From the NCBI GenBank assembly GCA_009377375.1, contig WHUE01000030.1, forward strand, positions 1-41,179: a stretch of 41,179 bases of DNA, written 5' to 3'. Both the position numbers and the translations under genes were made by a program. The notes below the pieces were generated by a model, which saw only the letters and a list, made by a program, of their open reading frames with translations, ran no database searches and was not told the DNA's origin. This stretch comes from Alphaproteobacteria bacterium. Lineage in GTDB: Bacteria > Pseudomonadota > Alphaproteobacteria > MPNO01 > UBA2964. Positions 8,327 through 16,884 of this stretch are shown one piece after another (the stretch's first letter is position 1; each line of letters opens with the position of its first letter).

Positions 8327-8524
8327 ATGCCCAAGATGAAGACCAAGTCGAGCGCCAAGAAGCGGTTCTCGAAGACGGGGTCCGGCCGCATCAAGCGGGG
8401 CTTCGCCTACAAGAGCCACTGCCTCGAGGAAAAACCTCAGAAGATGAAGCGCAAGGCCCGCGGCACCGCACTCGTGTCCAAGGCCGACGAGCGCATCGTG
8501 CGCCAGTTCATGCCCTATCTCTGA
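8327..8524 (+). CDS. rpmI: 50S ribosomal protein bL35
   Basis: A 65-residue, strongly basic protein beginning MPKMKTKSSAKKRF, the invariant N-terminus of bL35, and ending with the conserved KADERIVRQFMPYL. It is a structural protein of the large ribosomal subunit. Length is normal. It is the first gene of a unit with rplT (55 bp downstream) and pheS. In E. coli the same genes form infC-rpmI-rplT, and L20 represses translation through rpmI; here rpmI has its own promoter and leader about 2.3 kb from infC. Confidence 0.98.
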   Translation: MPKMKTKSSAKKRFSKTGSGRIKRGFAYKSHCLEEKPQKMKRKARGTALVSKADERIVRQFMPYL

Positions 8525-8579
8525 CCGGCGACGGCAGGGAACGGCAGGCATCATCGCGCTTATCTGAGAGAGGCATCTC

Positions 8580-8939
8580 ATGGCACGAGTCAAAGGGGGC
8601 GTCACAGCGCACGCCCGTCACAAGAAGGTCATCGCCAAGGCGAAGGGGTATCGCGGCCGCAACAACGCCGCCTTCCGCATCGCCAAGGAAAAGGTCGACA
8701 AGGGGCTGCAATACGCCTATCGCGACCGCCGCGTCCGCAAGCGCACCTTCCGCGCGCTGTGGATCCAGCGCATCAACGCCGGCGCGCGCGAGCACGGCCT
8801 GACCTATTCGCAGCTCATCGCCGGGATCAAGCGGGCCGGGATCGAGATGGACCGCAAGGTCCTCGCCGATCTGGCCGTGCGCGAGCCGGGGGCTTTCAAG
8901 GCGGTCTGCGACCAGGCCCAGGCGGCGCTGGCCGGCTGA
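8580..8939 (+). CDS. rplT: 50S ribosomal protein bL20
   Basis: A 119-residue basic protein with the full bL20 pattern: [18 protein letters not shown] at the start, the long basic helix with AKGYRGRNN, and the globular C-terminal domain with [40 protein letters not shown]. It is needed early in 50S assembly and in several bacteria also acts as a repressor of its own operon. The start ATG is preceded by a GAGAGG ribosome site. A stable GC-rich stem-loop follows in the 49-bp gap before pheS. Confidence 0.98.
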   Translation: MARVKGGVTAHARHKKVIAKAKGYRGRNNAAFRIAKEKVDKGLQYAYRDRRVRKRTFRALWIQRINAGAREHGLTYSQLIAGIKRAGIEMDRKVLADLAVREPGAFKAVCDQAQAALAG

Positions 8940-8949
8940 CCGCCGTCCT

Positions 8950-8970
8950 GCGGCGGGACCGTCCCGCCGC
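8950..8970 (+). other. stem-loop between rplT and pheS
   Basis: Perfect 9-bp stem GCGGCGGGA / TCCCGCCGC with a 3-nt loop, 10 bp after the rplT stop. There is no T-run, so it is more likely an RNA-processing or stability element, or a partial attenuator, than a complete terminator. Confidence 0.55.
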
Positions 8971-8988
8971 GCTGCCAGGTTCCGAGCG

Positions 8989-10059
8989 ATGGACAATCCG
9001 GATCAGCTGCGCGACCAGCTTCTGGCCGAGATCGGCGACGCCGCCGACCTGGACGCGCTGGAGCGCGTGCGCGTCGAGGCGCTGGGCCGGTCGGGGCGCA
9101 TCACCGGGCTGATGAAGGCGCTCGGCCAGGCGGCGCCCGAGGAGCGGCGCGAGCGGGGGCAGGCGCTCAACGCCCTCAAGGACGCGGTGGCGGCGGCGAT
9201 AGAGACCCGCAAGGCGGCGCTGGAGGACGCGGCGCTGGATGCGCGCCTCGCCGTCGAGTCGGTGGACGTGACCCTGCCGGTCCGCCCGGAGGCAGAGGGG
9301 CGCATCCACCCGATCAGCCAGACCATAGACGAGATGGTCGCGATCTTCTGCGAGATGGGGTTCTCGGTCGCCGAGGGCCCCCATATCGAGACCGATTTCA
9401 ACAACTTCACCGCGCTCAACATCCCGCCGGAGCACCCCGCCCGGCAGGAGCACGACACGTTCTATTTGCCGGAGAAGGAAGACGGCTCGCGGCTGGTGCT
9501 GCGCACCCATACCTCGCCGGTGCAGATCCGCACCATGATCGACATGGCGCCGCCGATCCGCATCATCGTGCCCGGCCGCACCTTCCGCGCCGATTACGAC
9601 GCGACGCATTCGCCCATGTTCCATCAGATCGAGGGGCTGGTGGTGGACGAGACGACGCATATGGGCCACCTCAAGGGCTGCCTGATCGATTTCTGCGCCG
9701 CGTTCTTCGGCGTCGACGACCTGCCGACCCGGTTCCGCCCGTCCTTCTTCCCCTTCACCGAGCCGTCGGCGGAGATGGATATCGGGTGTACGCGCGAAGG
9801 CGGCGGGCTGACAATCGGCGCAGGCGCGGACTGGCTGGAAATCCTCGGCTGCGGCATGGTGCATCCGAAGGTGCTGGAGAATTGCGGCATCGATCCGGCC
9901 CGCTACCAGGGCTTTGCCTTCGGGCTGGGGATCGAGCGCGCGGCGATGCTGAAATACGGCATCCCCGACCTGCGCACCTTCTACGAATCCGACCTGCGCT
10001 GGCTGAAGCATTACGGCTTCGTGCCGCTCGACGTGCCCACCGTGGCCGGGGGGCTGTGA
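8989..10059 (+). CDS. pheS: phenylalanine--tRNA ligase alpha subunit
   Basis: A 356-residue class II synthetase catalytic subunit. It has an N-terminal coiled-coil region (about 1-90) that contacts tRNA-Phe, then the catalytic domain with motif 1 ([19 protein letters not shown]), motif 2 ([25 protein letters not shown]) and motif 3 ([22 protein letters not shown]). The [16 protein letters not shown] segment is also diagnostic. It works as an alpha2-beta2 tetramer with the product of pheT. Length is normal for the family. The gene is followed by 91 bp holding a strong palindrome before pheT, an unusual gap for a gene pair that is often tightly coupled. Confidence 0.98.
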   Translation: MDNPDQLRDQLLAEIGDAADLDALERVRVEALGRSGRITGLMKALGQAAPEERRERGQALNALKDAVAAAIETRKAALEDAALDARLAVESVDVTLPVRPEAEGRIHPISQTIDEMVAIFCEMGFSVAEGPHIETDFNNFTALNIPPEHPARQEHDTFYLPEKEDGSRLVLRTHTSPVQIRTMIDMAPPIRIIVPGRTFRADYDATHSPMFHQIEGLVVDETTHMGHLKGCLIDFCAAFFGVDDLPTRFRPSFFPFTEPSAEMDIGCTREGGGLTIGAGADWLEILGCGMVHPKVLENCGIDPARYQGFAFGLGIERAAMLKYGIPDLRTFYESDLRWLKHYGFVPLDVPTVAGGL

Positions 10060-10084
10060 TGACGCGAATCGCAATGCCCCATCC

Positions 10085-10127
10085 CCCCGTCGTCATGCCC
10101 CGGCTTGACCGGGGCATGACGACGGGG
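10085..10127. repeat. REP-like palindrome in the pheS-pheT gap
   Basis: Two perfectly complementary 19-nt arms, 10085-10103 and 10109-10127, flank a 5-nt CTTGA loop. The core arm is GTCATGCCCCGG with its complement. Elements of the form GTCATGCCC(C)GG-cttga-CCGGGGCATGAC are a common dispersed extragenic palindrome type in alphaproteobacterial genomes (family knowledge). No T-run follows, so it is not a classical terminator. No second copy was seen in this window. Confidence 0.8.
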
Positions 10128-10150
10128 TGCAAGTACCGAAGGCGCCGGCC

Positions 10151-12553
10151 ATGAGGTTCACCTTCAACTGGCTGAAGGACCATCTGGACACCGACGCGCC
10201 GCTGGACGCGATCGTCGAAAGGCTGTCGATGATCGGCCTTGAGGTCGAGGGCGTGGAGGACCGGGGGCGCGATCTCGCACCCTTCGTGATCGCGCATGTC
10301 ACCGCGGCCAGGCAGCATCCCGACGCCGACCGGCTGCGGCTCTGCACCGTGGACACCGGCACGGGCACGTATGAGGTGGTCTGTGGCGCGCCCAACGCGC
10401 GGGCGGGGATGAAGGGCGTGTTCGCGCCCGAGGGCACGTTCATCCCCGGCAGCGGCATCACGCTGAAGCGCGCGACGATCCGCGGCGTCGAGTCCAGCGG
10501 CATGCTGTGCTCCGAGCGCGAGATGGGGCTGTCCGACGAGCACGAAGGCATCATCGAGCTGCCCGGGGACGCGCCGGTGGGGGCGGGCTGGGCCGCATGG
10601 GCCGGGCTGGACGATGCCGTGATCGACGTGGCGCTGACCCCCAACCGCGGCGACTGCGCGAGCGTGCGCGGCATCGCCCGCGATCTTGCCGCCGCCGGTC
10701 TGGGGACGCTGAAGCCGCTTGATGCGTCGCCGGTCGCCGGCGCGTTCGAGAGCCCGGTCAAGTGGCGGCGCGACTTGGCGGCGGGCACGGGCGACGCCTG
10801 CCCGATGGTGGTCGGGCGCTATTTCCGCAACGTGAGGAACGGCCCCAGCCCGCAATGGCTGCAGGACCGGCTGCGCGCCGTCGGGCTGCGGCCGATCTCG
10901 GCGCTGGTCGACATCACCAACTGGGCGACCTTCGATCTCGGCCGTCCGCTGCACGTGTTCGACGCGGGCACGCTGGCCGGCGACCTGACGATGCGGCTGG
11001 CGAAGCCGGGAGAGACGATCGGCGCGCTCGACGGCAGGGACTACACGCTCGACGGCGAGACGGTGGTGATCGCCGACGCGGACGGGGTGGAGGCCATCGG
11101 CGGCATCATGGGCGGCGCAGGGTCCGGCTGCGGCGAGGACACGACGACCGCGTTCCTCGAGGTCGCGCTGTTCGATCCTGCGCGCATCGCCGCCTCCGGC
11201 CGCGCTCTGGGCATCCTGTCGGACGCCCGCTACCGCTTCGAGCGCGGGGTGGACCCGACCTCCGCCGTCTGGGGGGCCGAAATCGCGAGCCGCATGATCC
11301 TGGAGATCTGCGGCGGCGAGGCCAGCGAGCTGACCGTCGCCGGCGAGATGCCCGAGTGGCGGCGCGACTGTTCGCTGCGCCTCTCGCGCCTGCTCGGCCT
11401 CGGCGGGCTCGCGGTGCTGAAGGACGAGGCCGCGCGCATCCTGGATGCGCTGGGCTTCGAGACCCGCATCGACGGCGACGTGCTGCGCTGCGCCGTGCCG
11501 CCCTGGCGGCCCGATATCGAAGGCGAGGCCGACCTGGTCGAGGAGGTGCTGCGCATCCACGGCTTCGAGCACATCCCGCCGGTACGCCTGGAGCGCGAGA
11601 GCGCCATCCCGAAGCCCGTGCGCGATGCGGCGCAGAACTGCGCCGAGCGCGCCCGTCGCACGCTGGCCGCGCGCGGCCTGATGGAGGCCGTGACCTATTC
11701 CTTCATGGACAGCCGCCAGGCGGCGCTGTTCGGCGGCGTGCTGGAGTCCTTGCGCGTCGACAACCCGATCAGCGCCGAGCTGGACGCGATGCGCCCGTCG
11801 ATCCTGCCCAACCTGATCGAGGCGGCGCGGCGTAACATGGCGCGCGGCTTTGGCGATTCGGGGCTGTTCGAGCTCGGCCCGCAATACGCGAACGACCGGC
11901 CCGAGGGCCAGGCGCTGGTCGTCGCCGGGCTGCGCTTCGGCAATGCCGCCCCCCGCCACTGGGCGGCGAAGGCGCGCGGCGTCGACGCGTTCGACGCCAA
12001 GGCCGATGCGCTGGCGGCGCTGACGGCCACGGGCGCGCCGGTGGACAATCTGCAGGTCACCCGCGACGCGCCCGGCTGGTACCATCCTGGCCGCTCCGGC
12101 GCGTTCCGGCTCGGCCCCAACGTGCTCGCCCATTTCGGCGAGGTTCACCCCGCCACGCTGCGCGGCATGGACGCGGATGCGCCGATGGCGGCGTTCGAGG
12201 TCTATCTCGACAACGTACCCCTGCCCAAGACGAAACCCGGCGCGGCACGGAAGCTGCTCGCGCTGTCCGCCTTCCAGCCGGTGCGCCGCGACTTCGCCTT
12301 CGTCGTCGATGCGGGCGTCGAGGCCGGCGCGGTGATCCGCGCCGCCCGTGGGGCGGAAAAATCCCTGATCGCGGACGTCGCACTGTTCGATGCGTTCGAG
12401 GGCGAAAGCCTCGGCGTTGGGAAGAAATCCCTCGCCATCGCGGTGACGCTGCAGCCGGTGGACGCCACCATGACCGACGAGCAGATCGAGGCGGTCGCCG
12501 CGAAGATCGTCGCCGCCGTCGGCAAGGCGACCGGCGGCGCGCTCCGCCGTTAG
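10151..12553 (+). CDS. pheT: phenylalanine--tRNA ligase beta subunit
   Basis: An 800-residue subunit of PheRS with tRNA-binding, editing and structural domains. MRFTFNWLKDHLDTDAPLDAIVERLSMIGLEVEGVED is the standard N-terminus, followed by an EMAP/OB tRNA-binding domain (about 40-150), the B3/B4 editing region, the B5 domain, the core synthetase-like domain (GLMEAVTYSFMDSRQA and DNPISAELDAMRPSILPNLI) and a C-terminal ferredoxin-fold anticodon-binding domain (SAFQPVRRDFAFVVD). The ATG at 10151 is chosen because it matches the family N-terminus and has GAAGG 8 nt upstream; the GTG at 10127 would place the start inside the palindrome. The stop overlaps that of convergent recQ by 4 bp. Confidence 0.97.
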   Translation: MRFTFNWLKDHLDTDAPLDAIVERLSMIGLEVEGVEDRGRDLAPFVIAHVTAARQHPDADRLRLCTVDTGTGTYEVVCGAPNARAGMKGVFAPEGTFIPGSGITLKRATIRGVESSGMLCSEREMGLSDEHEGIIELPGDAPVGAGWAAWAGLDDAVIDVALTPNRGDCASVRGIARDLAAAGLGTLKPLDASPVAGAFESPVKWRRDLAAGTGDACPMVVGRYFRNVRNGPSPQWLQDRLRAVGLRPISALVDITNWATFDLGRPLHVFDAGTLAGDLTMRLAKPGETIGALDGRDYTLDGETVVIADADGVEAIGGIMGGAGSGCGEDTTTAFLEVALFDPARIAASGRALGILSDARYRFERGVDPTSAVWGAEIASRMILEICGGEASELTVAGEMPEWRRDCSLRLSRLLGLGGLAVLKDEAARILDALGFETRIDGDVLRCAVPPWRPDIEGEADLVEEVLRIHGFEHIPPVRLERESAIPKPVRDAAQNCAERARRTLAARGLMEAVTYSFMDSRQAALFGGVLESLRVDNPISAELDAMRPSILPNLIEAARRNMARGFGDSGLFELGPQYANDRPEGQALVVAGLRFGNAAPRHWAAKARGVDAFDAKADALAALTATGAPVDNLQVTRDAPGWYHPGRSGAFRLGPNVLAHFGEVHPATLRGMDADAPMAAFEVYLDNVPLPKTKPGAARKLLALSAFQPVRRDFAFVVDAGVEAGAVIRAARGAEKSLIADVALFDAFEGESLGVGKKSLAIAVTLQPVDATMTDEQIEAVAAKIVAAVGKATGGALRR

Positions 12554-14439
12554 CGACTATTCCCCGGCGCTCCGCCGCCGTCGTTGATGGCCGCAAGAAA
12601 GGCCGCGCCGAAGGCGGCGAGCTTGGCGGCGCCGACGCCGTTGACCTCGGCGAACTCCCCTTCGGTGCGCGGCCGCCGCCGCGCCATGTCGATCAGCGTC
12701 CGGTCGGGAAAGACGATATAGGGCGGCACCCCGCGCTCGCGGGCGAGGTCGAGCCGCAGCGCCTTCAGCGCGGCGAGCAGGGCCTCGCCGTCCGCATCCA
12801 GCGCCTCGCCGCCTTCCGTCGCCCCGGCGGCGGCACGGCCGCGCCGGGAGTCGGAGGGGCGCTTCGCCAGCAGCGTGTCCTTGCGGTACGCGAACGTCTC
12901 CTCGCCGCGCAGCAGCGCCTGGCCCTTTTCGGTGGCGCCCAGCCCGCCATAGCCCTGCACGTCGAGCCGCAGGTATCCCCCGGCGACGAGCTGGCGGATC
13001 ATCGATTGCCACTCGCGCTTGCGCAGATCGGCCCCGGCGCCGAAGGTCGGCAGCCGGTCATGGCCCGATGCGGAAATCTTCTCGGTCGGCGTGCCCCGCA
13101 GCACGTCGATGATATGTGCCGCGCCATAGCGCTGGCCGGTGCGCATCACCGCCGACAGGATCTTCTGACCGTGCACCGTGCCGTCGGCCATCTCCGCCGG
13201 CTCGAGGCAGGAATCGCAATTGCCGCAGGGCGCGATCTCCTCGCAGAAATAGGCGAGCAGCGCGCGCCGCCGGCAGCTCGGCGATTCGCAGTAGGACACC
13301 AGCGCGTCCAGCCGCTTGTGCTCGCGCCGCTTGCGGTCGTCGCCGGCGCCTTCGTCCTCGATGAACACCCGCCGCATGCGGATGTCGGCCAGCCCGTATA
13401 GCATGTGCGCCTCCGCCGGCAGCCCGTCGCGCCCCGCGCGGCCGATTTCCTGGTAATAGGCCTCCGGACTGCCCGGCAGGTCGGCGTGCAGCACGAAGCG
13501 CACGTCGGCCTTGTCGATCCCCATGCCGAAGGCGATGGTCGCCACCATCACGATCCCGGGCTCGGTCATGAAGGCGTTCTGGTTGGCCTCCCGCACCGCC
13601 TTGTCCATGCCCGCATGATAGGGCAGGGCGCGGACGCCTTCCGCGTTCAGCAGCGCGGCGGTTTCCTCCGTCTTGCGTCGCGACAGGCAGTAGACGATGC
13701 CGCTCATGCCGGCATGGCGGCGGACGAAGTCCAGCATCTGGCGCTTCGAATCCTGCCGCAGCGCGACCGACAGGCGGATGTTCGGCCGGTCGAAGCCGAG
13801 CACCACGGTCTCCGCCTTCCCGTTGAACAGCCGGGCGAGGATGTCGTTGCGGGTGACCTCGTCGGCGGTGGCGGTCAGCGCGGCCACCGGCACGCCGGGA
13901 AACAGGTCGCGGAGCCGGGAGAGCGCCTCGTATTCCGGCCTGAAGGCGGGGCCCCACTGCGAGATGCAGTGCGCCTCGTCGACCGCGATCAGCGCGATCT
14001 CCATCCGGCCGAGCGCGGCCAGCATACGGTCCGTCATCAGCCGTTCGGGGGCGAGGTAGAGCAGCCTGGTCTCGCCCGCGGCCACGCGCCGCCAGGCGGC
14101 GACGTTGTCGGCGCGGTCATGGGCGGAGTTGATGGTTTCCGCCGCCACCCCGGCAAGGCGCAGGGCGGCGACCTGGTCCCGCATCAGCGCAACCAGCGGC
14201 GAGACGACGACGGTCAGCCCCTCGCGCATCAGCGCCGGCACCTGGAAGCAGAGCGACTTGCCCGACCCGGTGGGCATCACCGTCAGCACGTCGCGCCCGT
14301 TCAGCAGCGCGTCCACCACCTGTTCCTGTCCTGGGCGGAACGCATCGAACCCGAAGACCTCCTTCAGGATGCGGCGCCTGGGGTCGCCGTCGATGGGATA
14401 AGGCTGCATGAGGGTCCTAGTGTCCGTGGTCGTGTCCAT
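12550..14439 (-). CDS. recQ: ATP-dependent DNA helicase RecQ
   Basis: A 629-residue 3'-5' helicase used in recombination and replication-fork repair. Visible are Walker A GSGKS (58-62), the DEAH box (154-157), the aromatic-rich loop SQWGPAFRPEY, the C-terminal helicase motif YQEIGRAGRDG (329-339), the RecQ zinc-binding cysteines Cys389, Cys405, Cys408 and Cys411, the winged-helix RQC domain and a C-terminal HRDC domain (about 540-615). Length and domain order are those of the full E. coli-type enzyme. The ATG at 14439 is used; an internal ATG ten codons later (MQPYPIDG) is also possible. Its 5' end faces the TfdA-like gene across a 137-bp divergent spacer, and its 3' end overlaps pheT. Confidence 0.96.
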   Translation of the reverse strand: MDTTTDTRTLMQPYPIDGDPRRRILKEVFGFDAFRPGQEQVVDALLNGRDVLTVMPTGSGKSLCFQVPALMREGLTVVVSPLVALMRDQVAALRLAGVAAETINSAHDRADNVAAWRRVAAGETRLLYLAPERLMTDRMLAALGRMEIALIAVDEAHCISQWGPAFRPEYEALSRLRDLFPGVPVAALTATADEVTRNDILARLFNGKAETVVLGFDRPNIRLSVALRQDSKRQMLDFVRRHAGMSGIVYCLSRRKTEETAALLNAEGVRALPYHAGMDKAVREANQNAFMTEPGIVMVATIAFGMGIDKADVRFVLHADLPGSPEAYYQEIGRAGRDGLPAEAHMLYGLADIRMRRVFIEDEGAGDDRKRREHKRLDALVSYCESPSCRRRALLAYFCEEIAPCGNCDSCLEPAEMADGTVHGQKILSAVMRTGQRYGAAHIIDVLRGTPTEKISASGHDRLPTFGAGADLRKREWQSMIRQLVAGGYLRLDVQGYGGLGATEKGQALLRGEETFAYRKDTLLAKRPSDSRRGRAAAGATEGGEALDADGEALLAALKALRLDLARERGVPPYIVFPDRTLIDMARRRPRTEGEFAEVNGVGAAKLAAFGAAFLAAINDGGGAPGNSR

Positions 14440-14520
14440 TCGCCGGTCAAGTTACCGGGTTATCGACGGATGCGACAGTTGCAACGCCAGGACCGCGGGT
14501 TTTTCCTTCACGAAAGCGGC

Positions 14521-14549
14521 TTTAGACGGGGACGCCGCCGGCGTATACT
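14521..14549 (+). promoter_or_regulatory. probable promoter of the TfdA-like/hmgA unit
   Basis: TTTAGA (14521-14526) and TATACT (14544-14549) are spaced by 17 bp; the -10 box matches five of six consensus positions. Transcription would begin near 14556, about 20 nt before the ATG at 14577, with the ribosome site GGGGAGG at 14564-14570. Confidence 0.6.
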
Positions 14550-14576
14550 GGACGCCGCAAAAAGGGGAGGCGTCGC

Positions 14577-15461
14577 ATGGCCCTTTCGGCCCGCAAGCTG
14601 CACCCGCTCTTCGCGGCGGAGCTGACCGGCATCGATCTCCGCCGGCCGGTGGCGCCCGCCGCGCTGTCCGCGTTCAGGGCGGCGATGGACGAGCACGCCA
14701 TCTGCGTCGTGCGCCACGATGCGCCGCTCACCAACGAGCAGCACATCGCCTTCAGCGGTCTGCTCGGCCCGATGGAGCGCGGTCCCGCGCCCAAGATCGC
14801 CGGCACCGGCATCCGCCTGCCGCATCCGGAGATCGTCGACCAGAGCAACCTGGATGCGGACGGCGCGGTCTATGCCGATGGCGACCGCCGCCTCGCCTAC
14901 AAGCGGGCCAACCGGCTGTGGCATACCGACATGTCGTTCTACGCCGTCCGCGCGACCTATTCGCTGCTGTCGGCGCACGAGATTCCGGTCGTGCCGGCGG
15001 ATACCGAGTTCGCCGACATGCGCGCCGCCTGGGACGCCCTGCCCGCGGCGACCAAGGCGGAGATCGAGGGGCTGAAGGCCGAACATTCCTACTGGCATTC
15101 GCGCGTCCTCGGCGACGGGCCGGAGCCGACGGAGGAGGAACGCCGCACCCGCCCGCCGGTCCGTCACGCGCTGGTGCACACCCATCCCGGCTCCGGGCGG
15201 AAATCGCTCTACCTCGCCTCGCACGCCTCGCACATCGCCGGCCGGCCGGTGGAGGAAGGCCGCGCCCTGTTGCGCGAGCTGATGGCGTTCGCCACGCGGC
15301 CGGAATTCGTCTTTGCCCATCGCTGGCGCACGGGCGACGTGGTGATCTGGGACAATCTCTGCACCATGCACAGGGCCACCGAATTCGACGACCAGTCCTA
15401 CCGGCGCGACGTGCGCCGGACCACGGTGCGCGAGCGCGATCCGGCGGCGGTGGACGCCTGA
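14577..15461 (+). CDS. TauD/TfdA family dioxygenase (TfdA-like)
   Basis: A 294-residue Fe(II)/2-oxoglutarate dioxygenase of ordinary TfdA/TauD length. The iron ligands are His116 and Asp118 in LWHTDMSF and His265 in WDNLCTMHRATEF; Arg277/Arg281 in RRDVRRTTVR are the expected 2-oxoglutarate-binding arginines. This pattern (LWHTD plus WDN...MHR plus RRTTV) is closest to the 2,4-D dioxygenase TfdA branch, whose members cleave aryloxy-acid ethers or hydroxylate other small acids. The actual substrate is unknown. It is first in a plus-strand group with hmgA (66 bp downstream) and a GST, which suggests a role in supplying or clearing an aromatic compound. A strong ribosome site, GGGGAGG, lies 6 nt before the ATG. 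Confidence 0.9.
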   Translation: MALSARKLHPLFAAELTGIDLRRPVAPAALSAFRAAMDEHAICVVRHDAPLTNEQHIAFSGLLGPMERGPAPKIAGTGIRLPHPEIVDQSNLDADGAVYADGDRRLAYKRANRLWHTDMSFYAVRATYSLLSAHEIPVVPADTEFADMRAAWDALPAATKAEIEGLKAEHSYWHSRVLGDGPEPTEEERRTRPPVRHALVHTHPGSGRKSLYLASHASHIAGRPVEEGRALLRELMAFATRPEFVFAHRWRTGDVVIWDNLCTMHRATEFDDQSYRRDVRRTTVRERDPAAVDA

Positions 15462-15527
15462 CGGGACCGCGTTGCGGCCCCCCGGCCCGATCTGAGACAA
15501 TGGGCCGAACCGAAAGGAAGCGGCAGG

Positions 15528-16874
15528 ATGGACACGCTGGACGGCAGGAAGGGCGAGGCCGCCTCGGCCCACGTGCTGGACTACCAGTCCGGCTTCGGCA
15601 ACGAGCATGCGACCGAGGCCGTGCCCGGCGCCCTGCCCGAGGGCCGCAACTCGCCCCAGCGGGCGCCTTACGGGCTCTATGCCGAACAGCATAGCGGCAC
15701 CGCCTTCACCGCGCCGCGGGCGGAGAACGCGCGGACCTGGTTCTACCGCATCCGCCCGTCTGTGGCGCATGGCCGGTTCCACGAAATCCTCGCCGGGCCG
15801 ATCCGCACCTCGCGCGACCCCGAAGGTATCGTGCCGGCCAACCAGATGCGCTGGGACCCGCTGCCGGTGGCCGACGAGAAGGCCGATTTCGTCGCCGGAC
15901 TTCGCACCATGGCGACCAACGGCGACGCCGAGATGCAGGCCGGCATCGCCGTGCATCTCTACCTCGCCGGCGCGTCGATGACCGGCCGCTACTTCATGAA
16001 CGCCGACGGCGAGATGCTGATCGTGCCGCAGCAGGGGCGGCTGGTCCTGCATACCGAGGCCGGGATACTGCGCGTTGCGCCCGGCGAGATCTGCATCGTC
16101 CCGCGCGGCTTCAAGTTCCGCGTCGAGCTGCCCGACGGCCCGTCGCGTGGCTATGTGTGCGAGAATTACGGCCGCACACTCACCCTGCCGGAACGGGGGC
16201 CCATCGGCGCCAACGGGCTGGCGAACGCGCGCGACTTCCTCTACCCCGTCGCGGCATATGAGGAAGGGCAGCGCGCCTGCGAGCTGGTGGCCAAGTCAGG
16301 CGGCCGGCTGTTCGCCTGCGAGCTGGACGCCTCGCCGCTCGACGTGGTCGCATGGCACGGCAATTGCGCGCCCTGCAAGTACGACCTGACGAGGTTCAAC
16401 GTCATGGGCTCGGTCAGCTTCGACCACCCCGACCCGTCGATCTACACCGTACTGACCTCGCCGTCGGAGACGCCGGGCACGGCCAATGTCGATTTCGTCG
16501 CCTTCGCCCCGCGCTGGCTGGTGGCGGAGGACACGTTTCGCCCGCCCTGGTACCACCGCAACGTGATGAGCGAGTTCATGGGGCTGATCTACGGCATGTA
16601 CGACGCCAAGCCGGAAGGCTTCGTGCCCGGCGGGTGCAGCCTGCACAACTCCATGCTGCCGCACGGCCCCGACGCCGACGCGTTCGACAAGGCGGCCGCG
16701 TCCGACCTCGCCCCGGTGCATCTGCAGGACACGATGGCCTTCATGTTCGAGAGCCGCTACGCCTACCGGCTGACCGGCTTCGCCGCCGCCTCGCCGGCGC
16801 TGCAGGACGATTACGCCGCGTGCTGGGCCGGGTTGAAATCCCGCTTCGCGCCGCCGGGCAAATCGGGCAAATAG
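15528..16874 (+). CDS. hmgA: homogentisate 1,2-dioxygenase
   Basis: A 448-residue Fe(II) ring-cleavage dioxygenase converting homogentisate to maleylacetoacetate in tyrosine and phenylalanine catabolism. The N-terminus has [26 protein letters not shown], diagnostic for the family. The iron ligands are His343 (YHRNVMSEF), Glu349 and His379 (LPHGPD), with the same spacing as His335, Glu341 and His371 of the human enzyme. Length is normal. The usual next steps, maleylacetoacetate isomerase and fumarylacetoacetase, are not adjacent; a glutathione transferase of another class follows after 10 bp. The start is supported by the AAAGGAAG and GCAGG purine stretches before the ATG. Confidence 0.97.
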   Translation: MDTLDGRKGEAASAHVLDYQSGFGNEHATEAVPGALPEGRNSPQRAPYGLYAEQHSGTAFTAPRAENARTWFYRIRPSVAHGRFHEILAGPIRTSRDPEGIVPANQMRWDPLPVADEKADFVAGLRTMATNGDAEMQAGIAVHLYLAGASMTGRYFMNADGEMLIVPQQGRLVLHTEAGILRVAPGEICIVPRGFKFRVELPDGPSRGYVCENYGRTLTLPERGPIGANGLANARDFLYPVAAYEEGQRACELVAKSGGRLFACELDASPLDVVAWHGNCAPCKYDLTRFNVMGSVSFDHPDPSIYTVLTSPSETPGTANVDFVAFAPRWLVAEDTFRPPWYHRNVMSEFMGLIYGMYDAKPEGFVPGGCSLHNSMLPHGPDADAFDKAAASDLAPVHLQDTMAFMFESRYAYRLTGFAAASPALQDDYAACWAGLKSRFAPPGKSGK

Positions 16875-16884
16875 GGAGGGGACG

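Noticed and set aside
10085..10127. Reading the pheS-pheT palindrome as a rho-independent terminator
   Set aside because: No T-run follows on either strand and pheT must be expressed with pheS.
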